Source of the DNA: Kiritimatiellales bacterium
Lineage (GTDB): Bacteria; Verrucomicrobiota; Kiritimatiellia; Kiritimatiellales; Pontiellaceae
NCBI GenBank assembly: GCA_030625905.1
Contig: DAOUQA010000071.1
Coordinates: 1 to 10,551 of the forward strand
Length of the DNA stretch: 10,551 nucleotides
Direction of reading: 5' to 3'
Both the position numbers and the translations under genes were made by a program. Below the pieces are notes generated by a model that was given only the letters and a program-made list of their open reading frames with translations, searched no databases and had not been told where the DNA came from. Below are positions 4,674-10,551 of the stretch, one piece after another. Numbering within the stretch: the stretch's first letter is position 1; each line of letters begins with the position of its first letter.

Positions 4674-6497
4674 ATGGCCGCTAAGAAAAAGCACGAATAT
4701 ACCGAAGACAAGATCAAGACGCTCTCGTCGCTCGAACACATCCGTCTACGCACGGGCATGTATATTGGCCGTACCGGAACGGGTGCGCACTATGACGACG
4801 GAATCTATATCCTCGTCAAAGAGGTGATCGACAACGGAATCGACGAATTCATCATGGGGCACGGCGACCGGATCGATGTAACCATAGAGGACGACATGGT
4901 GACGATCCGCGACTATGGTCGCGGCATCCCGTTGGGCAAGCTGGTCGACTGTGTTTCCAAGATCAACACCGGCGCGAAATACAACGACGACGTCTTCCAG
5001 TTCAGCGTCGGCCTCAACGGGGTTGGCACCAAGGCGGTGAACGCGCTCTCAAGCTACTTCCTCGTACGCAGCCACCGCGACGGCAAGTTTGTGGAGGCCG
5101 AATTCGAACGGGGCAAACTCGTTCGCGAGGAAAAGGGCAAGCACGACGATACAAACGGAACGCTCGTCTGCTTTTCACCCGATCCGGAAATTTTCAATAA
5201 ATTCAGCTTCAACCCCGACCATCTGGCACGGCGCCTGCGCTTCTACGCCTATCTCAACGCCAAGCTGAAGATCTGGTTCAACGGTGAACTGTTCCACAGC
5301 AAGGGCGGCCTGCTCGACCTGATCCGCGACGAAAGCCAGTACGAAAAGATCTACACCCCCTTCCAATATTCGGACAAAATGCTGGAAGTCGCCTTCACGC
5401 ACACCAACCGCTTTTCCGAGGAATACTATTCCTTCGTGAACGGCCAATACACCGCCGACGGCGGAACGCATCTCTCCGCCTTCCGCGAAGCACTGCTGCG
5501 CGGCGTCAACGACTTTGCCAACAAAAAGTTTTCCGGCGATGATGTCCGCGAAGGCGTGCTCGGTGCGGTGGCCATCCGCCTGAAGGAACCCGTCTTCGAG
5601 AGCCAAACCAAGAACAAGCTCGGCAACACCGAAATGCGTTCCGACCTCGTCGCCAAACTCTCGCAGGTCGTTGCCGACCTGCTGCACCGCAACCCGCTCG
5701 ACGCAAAAAAGCTCATCGGGAAAATCGAGGAGACACAAAAGCTGCGCAAGGAGCTCAACTCGGTCAAGAAGCTCGCCCGCGACCGCTCCAAGGCCGTATC
5801 CATCCGCATTCCGCAGTTGAAGGATTGCAAGAACCACTTTAACCGCGAAAAGAAAAAGCACCTCGATACCCAGATTTTCATTACCGAGGGCCAGTCCGCC
5901 GCTGGCTCGATCATCAGCTGCCGCAACGCCAACAACCAGGCGATCTATACGCTTAAGGGCAAGCCGCTCAACGTCTGCGACCTCAAGCGCGACGCGCTCT
6001 ACAAAAACGTTGAAATCTACAACCTTATGCGCGGGCTCAATATTGAGGAAAACCTCGACAACCTCCGCTACAACAACGTCATCCTTGCCACCGATGCCGA
6101 CGTGGACGGGCTGCACATCCGCAACCTGATGATCACTCTCTTCCTGCGCTTTTTCGAGTCACTCGTGAAGGAGGGGCATTTGAAGATTCTCGAAACGCCG
6201 CTCTTCCGCGTCCGCAACAAGAAGGAGACCATTTATTGCTACTCCGACGCCGAACGCGAAAAGGCGCTCGACAAGCTCGGGCGCGGCGCGGAGATTACCC
6301 GGTTCAAAGGGCTCGGGGAAATTTCGCCAAAGGAATTCAAGGCCTTCATCAGCGAAAAAGGCATACGACTCACGCCCGTTTCCATCGAAGGCGACCACTC
6401 CATCTCGGAAATCCTCTCCTTCTACATGGGCAAGAACACACCTAGACGCCGCGAACACATCATGAAACACTTGGTAGTTGATTTAGAAATGCTATGA
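4674..6497 (+). CDS. parE: Type IIA DNA topoisomerase subunit B (ParE/GyrB-type ATPase)
   Basis: This is a 607-residue protein. The GHKL ATPase domain is complete: EVIDNGIDE with Mg-binding N54, DYGRGIP (80-86), the glycine-rich lid VGLNGVGTK (112-120), and the transducer QTK loop (311-313). The Toprim domain has TEGQSAAGS (404-412, catalytic E405), LKGKPLNV (427-434), the metal-binding DADVDG (474-479) and RFKGLGE (543-549). It binds and hydrolyses ATP to drive strand passage by the A subunit. It is short and lacks the insert that brings E. coli GyrB to about 800 residues, as in Bacteroidota/PVC ParE-type proteins. The canonical EGDS reads EGQS here. The stop overlaps the parC start by four bases. 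The symbol parE follows similarity. Whether the pair acts as gyrase or topoisomerase IV in vivo cannot be settled from this window. Confidence 0.93.
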   Translation: MAAKKKHEYTEDKIKTLSSLEHIRLRTGMYIGRTGTGAHYDDGIYILVKEVIDNGIDEFIMGHGDRIDVTIEDDMVTIRDYGRGIPLGKLVDCVSKINTGAKYNDDVFQFSVGLNGVGTKAVNALSSYFLVRSHRDGKFVEAEFERGKLVREEKGKHDDTNGTLVCFSPDPEIFNKFSFNPDHLARRLRFYAYLNAKLKIWFNGELFHSKGGLLDLIRDESQYEKIYTPFQYSDKMLEVAFTHTNRFSEEYYSFVNGQYTADGGTHLSAFREALLRGVNDFANKKFSGDDVREGVLGAVAIRLKEPVFESQTKNKLGNTEMRSDLVAKLSQVVADLLHRNPLDAKKLIGKIEETQKLRKELNSVKKLARDRSKAVSIRIPQLKDCKNHFNREKKKHLDTQIFITEGQSAAGSIISCRNANNQAIYTLKGKPLNVCDLKRDALYKNVEIYNLMRGLNIEENLDNLRYNNVILATDADVDGLHIRNLMITLFLRFFESLVKEGHLKILETPLFRVRNKKETIYCYSDAEREKALDKLGRGAEITRFKGLGEISPKEFKAFISEKGIRLTPVSIEGDHSISEILSFYMGKNTPRRREHIMKHLVVDLEML

Positions 6498-8566
6498 GCA
6501 AGATAAACAATAGTGACGAATTTCCCTTTGCAAACGAGGAAGCCGCCGACTTCAAAACAGAAGAATCTTCTGTCGAAGATGCAAGCAAAGAGTTCGACCC
6601 CATGAGTCTGGAACACGGGCCGTTGAAGCATCTGATTGACGACAACTTCCTGCAGTATGCCTCGTACGTTATCTGCGACCGTGCGATTCCCGCGCTCGAA
6701 GACGGACTCAAACCCGTTCAGCGCCGCATCATGCATGCGCTGAAGGATAAGGATGACGGGCGCTTCATCAAGGTCGCCAACATTGTCGGCCACACCATGC
6801 AGTACCACCCGCACGGCGATGCGTCGATTGCCGACGCGCTGGTGACGCTCACGAACAAGCGCTACCTGATCGAGGGGCAGGGGAACTACGGCAACATCTA
6901 TACCGGCGACCGCGCGGCTGCATCGCGGTATATCGAATGCCGTCTCACCGAGCTCGCGCGCAGGGAACTCTTCAATAAGGATCTGACGGACTGGATCGCC
7001 AGCTATGACGGCCGCAATAAGGAACCCGTCACCCTGCCGTGCAAACTCCCGCTGATGCTGATGCTCGGCGCGGACGGCATTGCCGTTGGCCTTTCAACGA
7101 GCATCCTGCCGCACAACTTTATCGAGCTGCTCGAAGCGCAAATCGAAATCCTGCGCGAAAAGAAGCGTACGCCCGCCGAACTCAACCTCCTGCCGGATTT
7201 CCAAACCGGCGGCCTGATGGATGTCTCCGAATACAACAAGGGCAAAGGCAAGGTAAAGTTGCGTGCCAAGATCGAGCAGCGCAAAAACAACCGCCTCGTC
7301 ATCACCGAGCTGCCGCACGGCACCAACACCGAATCGCTGACAGCCTCCATCGAGGATGCCGTCAAAAAGAAAAAGGTGCCCGTGCGCACCATCGATGACT
7401 TTACCGCCGAGAAGGTCGAAATCGAGTTGACGCTCACCCAGGGTGCGACGCAGGAAAAGGCGATCCAGTCGCTCTATGCCTTCACCAAATGCGAAACCTC
7501 CGTTTCAAGCCGCCTGATCTGCCTGCGAGACCATCGCCCCGTCGAAATGACGATCGACGAAGTGCTGCGTTTCAACACCCGGCAACTACTCGAAATCCTC
7601 GAAGGCGAGCTCAACCTGCGCAAGGCCAAGCTACTCGACAACTTCCACAACAAGACCCTTGTGCAGATCTTTGTCGAAAACCGGATCTACAAAAAAATCG
7701 AACAGTGCAAAACCTACGAGGCGGTCATCAAGGCCATCTACAAAGGGCTCGAACCGTTCAAGAAGCAGCTCAAGCGCAAGATCGTCGACGAAGATATCGA
7801 AATGCTGCTCGGCGTGCGCATCAAGCGCATCTCCCTGTTCGACATCGAAAAGAACCGCAAGGATATTGACGACATCCTTGCTGAGCTGGTACAGGTCGAA
7901 AAAGACCTGAAGGGATTGAAGGGGTATGCAACGCGCTACCTCAAGCGGCTCATCAAAGACTATAAGGCTGATTACCCGCGCTGCACCGAATCCACCTGTT
8001 TCAAGGAGATCGAAGTCCGTGAACTGACCGCCACCGAGCTGCAAATCAAGCGCGATGAAAATGGCTACATCGGTACCAACGTCAAAGGCGAAGTCATCAT
8101 GGAATGCTCCTCGCTCGACAAACTGCTCGTGGTCTGGAGCAACGGCAAGTACAAGGTCATGCCGCCGCCGGAAAAACTATTCGTCGACGATAGCCTTGAA
8201 CGCTGCGAAATCTTCGACCGCGAGAAGCCATACACGGCCATCTACACCGATGCGCGCATCACCTACCTCAAGCGCTTCAAGATTGGCGGCACCATCATGA
8301 ACCGCGAATATTTCATTTCGAAGGGGGAGAAATCAAAGCTCCAGCTACTGGTCGATGGCACACCAGAAGCAATTTACGTCAAATACAACAAGGCCAAGGG
8401 GCAGCGGATCTTCCAGCAGCGGTTCAGTCCGGGCGATATCGCCGTCAAGGGCGTCAAGTCGCGCGGCAACCGGATGACCACCAAGAGCGTTAAATACATC
8501 GGCACCGAACCCGGCCGCTGGTGGGATCAAGACGACAATACCGTTCCCGACGGTGTTTTGCTGTAG
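6494..8566 (+). CDS. parC: Type IIA DNA topoisomerase subunit A (ParC/GyrA-type)
   Basis: This is a 690-residue protein, the DNA breakage-reunion subunit. After an acidic 40-residue N-terminal extension comes the winged-helix domain with YHPHGDAS (104-111) and RAAASRY containing catalytic R145-Y146. Tower and coiled-coil regions follow (about 200-480), including YDGRNKEPVTLP (171-182) and GIAVGLSTSILPHNF (195-209). The last 180 residues make a shortened beta-pinwheel-like C-terminal domain with GYIGTNVKGEV (524-534), and I see no QRRGGKG-type GyrA box. That argues for a decatenase/topoisomerase IV role over a supercoiling gyrase. The ATG overlaps the parE TGA (ATGA), so equal synthesis by translational coupling is expected. 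The length is below E. coli ParC (about 750) and GyrA (about 875), with the shortfall at the C-terminus. No strong terminator follows. Confidence 0.93.
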   Translation: MSKINNSDEFPFANEEAADFKTEESSVEDASKEFDPMSLEHGPLKHLIDDNFLQYASYVICDRAIPALEDGLKPVQRRIMHALKDKDDGRFIKVANIVGHTMQYHPHGDASIADALVTLTNKRYLIEGQGNYGNIYTGDRAAASRYIECRLTELARRELFNKDLTDWIASYDGRNKEPVTLPCKLPLMLMLGADGIAVGLSTSILPHNFIELLEAQIEILREKKRTPAELNLLPDFQTGGLMDVSEYNKGKGKVKLRAKIEQRKNNRLVITELPHGTNTESLTASIEDAVKKKKVPVRTIDDFTAEKVEIELTLTQGATQEKAIQSLYAFTKCETSVSSRLICLRDHRPVEMTIDEVLRFNTRQLLEILEGELNLRKAKLLDNFHNKTLVQIFVENRIYKKIEQCKTYEAVIKAIYKGLEPFKKQLKRKIVDEDIEMLLGVRIKRISLFDIEKNRKDIDDILAELVQVEKDLKGLKGYATRYLKRLIKDYKADYPRCTESTCFKEIEVRELTATELQIKRDENGYIGTNVKGEVIMECSSLDKLLVVWSNGKYKVMPPPEKLFVDDSLERCEIFDREKPYTAIYTDARITYLKRFKIGGTIMNREYFISKGEKSKLQLLVDGTPEAIYVKYNKAKGQRIFQQRFSPGDIAVKGVKSRGNRMTTKSVKYIGTEPGRWWDQDDNTVPDGVLL

Positions 8567-8577
8567 GGGGGTATCGC

Positions 8578-8675
8578 ATCACACAAAGGCACGAAGCCAC
8601 AGAGACTAAAACAATAAAGGTTCAGGATATCTTTGTGCCTTTGCGGCTTGAGCGACCAATGGGAGCGGGTGTGAT
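8578..8675. repeat. Degenerate inverted repeat between convergent genes
   Basis: ATCACAC (8578-8584) is complementary to GTGTGAT (8669-8675). Nested inside, CACAAAGGCACGAAG (8582-8596) is complementary at 13 of 15 positions to CTTTGTGCCTTTGCG (8631-8645). AAAGGCACGAAG-like motifs in inverted pairs are, from memory, common as interspersed repeats in many environmental bacteria. The long loop and missing T-tract make it a poor terminator, though it fills the 158-nt gap between parC and the transporter gene. Confidence 0.45.
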
Positions 8676-8724
8676 AAAAAATCGAGAGGCTTCGCAGGTT
8701 AGTGATGAGTTGTCGTAAAGGGAC

Positions 8725-10473
8725 TCACCGATAATTGTCGGACTGTAACTTGTCGAGATAGTCCCCAGGGTTGATGTGGTCGGGCACCGCATAGCCAGGG
8801 GCTTCGGCGGACATCACCTTCGAGAGCTTTTCGCGCTTGAGCCAGAACTGCGGTTGCTGTTCGGCCAGCGCAATGTTCTTGATGTGCTTGCTGATCCGCC
8901 AGAAATTGGAGAGATAGTCGCTGAACAGCAGGCCGGCGATGGGGGTGATGGTCTTTTCCTCCACACGCTGGAAGTGTGCGTTGCGCACCGCGATGGCCGT
9001 CTCGCTATACTCTTTCCGCAATTCAATGATCTCCTTGGCGATCTCCTGGAAGTTGGCGGTCTCTGGATCGAGCGATTCGATGACCTTGGCCAATAGATGC
9101 TCAACGGCACGGTGGATGGAGAGCCAGTCTTCGATCACCTCGGGGCTGAAGCGGGCGGTTGAAATGGAGCGTTGCCGCTTTGCGATATCGGACAGGTTGT
9201 CGATATGGTCGCCAACGCGCTCGAGGTCGGACATGCACCGGTCGAGATGTCCGATCAGGATCGACTGCCGCTTGGAGAGATAGTGGCGCGTGAGCTTGGG
9301 AAGGTAGTCGCGCATGGCGGCCTTGATGGCGTTCACGCTCTGTTCGTTCACCCTGATCAATTTGGCGCGCTTGGCATTGTGCTGGAGGAATTCCTCCGCA
9401 GCCAGCCGCAAACTCTGGGCACAGATGCGGGTGGTACGCTGGAGTTCGCGCAGACAGGCGAAGATGGCCTGTTCTGGCCGGTTGAGCAGTTTGTCGTCGA
9501 GGAAGCTGGGTTCTGGCTGCACTGTTTTGGATGGTGTAAGCAACACGACAAGCTTCCCAAATGCCGGAACCAGTGGAAGGAAAATCAGCGCGCTGAGCAC
9601 CATCTTAATGGTATTGGCGTTGGCCGCCTGATGAATGAGATCGCCGGAAGTGAGCGGAATGTATTTGTAGAAGAGCGGGGCGGTGGCGACCGCCAGCGCG
9701 GTACTCGCAATATTGAACAGCAAATGGCCGATGGCAACGCGGCGCGCCTCAATGGTGGTTCCGATGCTTCCGAGCAACCCGGTGACACAGGTGCCGATGT
9801 TGGCGCCGATAATCATGGGGTAGATGCCTTGCAGGTCAGTGATTGCCCCGGCGGATACCATGGCAAAGCCCATGCCGATGACCGCGCCGCTGCTTTGGAC
9901 AATGCCGGTAATGAGCGCGGCGGCGACCGTGCCGATGAGCAGGCCGGAGAGGGTCGATCCATTAATGCGCGCGAGCCACGGTTCGAACAGTTCGCGGTGC
10001 GGCCGGATGGCATCGCCCATGATCGTCATGCCAAGAAAGAGCAGGCCGAAGCCGAGCAATGCAAGCCCGCCGTTTTTCACCCTCGGTTTGTGGGCAAGCA
10101 GGTGCAGCATTAATCCGATGAATATCCCCGCCAGGCAATAGTCGGAAAGCTTGAACGAGATGAGCTGGATCGAAAGCGTGGTGCCGATATTCGCTCCAAG
10201 TATGGGCGCAATCGATTGGCTGAAAGTCATCAGCCCGGCGTTGATGAAGCCGATGAACAATACGGTCGACGCACTACTCTGGACTAGGAAACCGATTGTG
10301 CCGCCCAGCCCGATCCCGGAAAGCCGGTTGCGCGTGGCCTTTGCAATGATCCCCCGCATGCCTTCCCCGACCGCCGCCGAAAGCCCCGCGCTCATCGTGC
10401 GCATGCCAAAAATAAAGAGAGCCAGCCCGCCCAGTAGCCCAAAGAGCAGTTTCATTGTCGTTGATGCATCCAT
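8725..10473 (-). CDS. Na/Pi-cotransporter family protein with C-terminal PhoU-like domain
   Basis: This is a 582-residue inner-membrane protein. The N-terminal 310 residues hold the inverted duplication of the Na/Pi cotransporter (NptA/YjbB-type) family: GFLVQSSAST (61-70) with GANIGTT (93-99), and GIVQSSGAV (190-198) with GANIGTC (223-229), amid about eight to ten hydrophobic segments. Residues 335-545 are helical and PhoU-like, with DLERVGDHIDNL (416-427). Related proteins move phosphate with sodium; E. coli YjbB mainly exports it. The PhoU-like part probably senses or regulates. Substrate and direction are inferred. The ATG at 10473 has no Shine-Dalgarno, but a strong promoter points at it; ATG 10455 (MKLLFGLLGG) is the alternative. 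It is convergent with parC and apparently monocistronic. The second copy of the usual HTxFN motif is altered (ANANTIKM, 284-291). Confidence 0.9.
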   Translation of the reverse strand: MDASTTMKLLFGLLGGLALFIFGMRTMSAGLSAAVGEGMRGIIAKATRNRLSGIGLGGTIGFLVQSSASTVLFIGFINAGLMTFSQSIAPILGANIGTTLSIQLISFKLSDYCLAGIFIGLMLHLLAHKPRVKNGGLALLGFGLLFLGMTIMGDAIRPHRELFEPWLARINGSTLSGLLIGTVAAALITGIVQSSGAVIGMGFAMVSAGAITDLQGIYPMIIGANIGTCVTGLLGSIGTTIEARRVAIGHLLFNIASTALAVATAPLFYKYIPLTSGDLIHQAANANTIKMVLSALIFLPLVPAFGKLVVLLTPSKTVQPEPSFLDDKLLNRPEQAIFACLRELQRTTRICAQSLRLAAEEFLQHNAKRAKLIRVNEQSVNAIKAAMRDYLPKLTRHYLSKRQSILIGHLDRCMSDLERVGDHIDNLSDIAKRQRSISTARFSPEVIEDWLSIHRAVEHLLAKVIESLDPETANFQEIAKEIIELRKEYSETAIAVRNAHFQRVEEKTITPIAGLLFSDYLSNFWRISKHIKNIALAEQQPQFWLKREKLSKVMSAEAPGYAVPDHINPGDYLDKLQSDNYR

Positions 10474-10479
10474 GGGGGA

Positions 10480-10507
10480 ATCATAGATATGTACGCGGAG
10501 AAGTCAA
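10480..10507 (-). promoter_or_regulatory. Promoter of the Na/Pi-cotransporter gene
   Basis: TTGACT (10507-10502) and TATGAT (10485-10480) each match consensus at five of six bases and are spaced by 16 nt on the minus strand. Only six bases (TCCCCC) separate the -10 box from the ATG, so transcription should begin at or next to the start codon. No Pho-box-like direct repeat is visible in the short upstream sequence available. Confidence 0.6.
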
Positions 10508-10551
10508 TGTAGCTGCGCGAAGTGCTTTGTATCGGCTATGCCGCAATCCTA

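Noticed and set aside
5175..6116. 313-codon open frame antisense to parE
   Set aside because: Its Val/Glu/Ala-rich translation is a mirror of the G+C-biased codon positions of parE. parE itself has all expected motifs.
8676..8724. Terminator for the transporter gene using the AAAAAA run at about 8676-8681
   Set aside because: Only about three base pairs can form directly before the T-run on the minus strand, too weak for an intrinsic terminator.
9172..10113. 313-codon open frame antisense to the transporter gene
   Set aside because: It is a shadow of the transporter's codon bias. The minus-strand frame has transmembrane segments and family motifs.

Overview
The window looks like chromosomal DNA of a Gram-negative bacterium. 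Two proteins have lipoprotein signal peptides, one has a Sec-type signal, and one carries a peptidoglycan-associated 3D domain. The type IIA topoisomerase pair has the short form I associate with Bacteroidota and PVC bacteria: about 607 aa for the B subunit, about 690 aa for the A subunit, with four-base coupling. My best guess at lineage is Verrucomicrobiota/Kiritimatiellota. This rests on remembered family sequence, not on a search.

Left part (1-2237): an A+T-richer accessory stretch, read on the minus strand and lying beyond the 3' end of a tRNA(CAU) gene. It holds a RelE/HigB-like toxin gene and an XRE antitoxin gene under a promoter whose spacer is a perfect palindrome. The antitoxin stop overlaps, as ATGA, the start of a 27-codon remnant that reads like the N-terminus of a type I restriction subunit HsdR. 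The remnant ends exactly at the edge of a 30-bp inverted repeat. Beyond the repeat is an unrecognised lipoprotein gene that runs off the window. The natural reading is a former toxin-antitoxin-hsdR operon cut short by a REP/MITE-like element.

Middle part (2238-4673): the tRNA gene with its terminator, then a minus-strand envelope group. In transcription order this is a glycine-zipper lipoprotein, a membrane-anchored 3D-domain (double-psi beta-barrel) protein 13 nt downstream, and a small secreted protein of unknown function ending at a symmetrical terminator. A 439-bp divergent intergenic region follows. It contains a 38-nt loopless palindrome, a run of nine G and a predicted three-way-junction element, all directly upstream of the topoisomerase genes.

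Right part (4674-10551): parE and parC on the plus strand, translationally coupled and with intact catalytic motifs, but carrying non-standard residues at the positions that set quinolone sensitivity in other bacteria. Convergent to them is a Na/Pi-cotransporter with a C-terminal PhoU-like domain. Its promoter is placed so that the mRNA should start at or next to the ATG. The convergent gap holds a degenerate inverted repeat. No CRISPR array, rRNA gene, transposase or complete prophage is visible.
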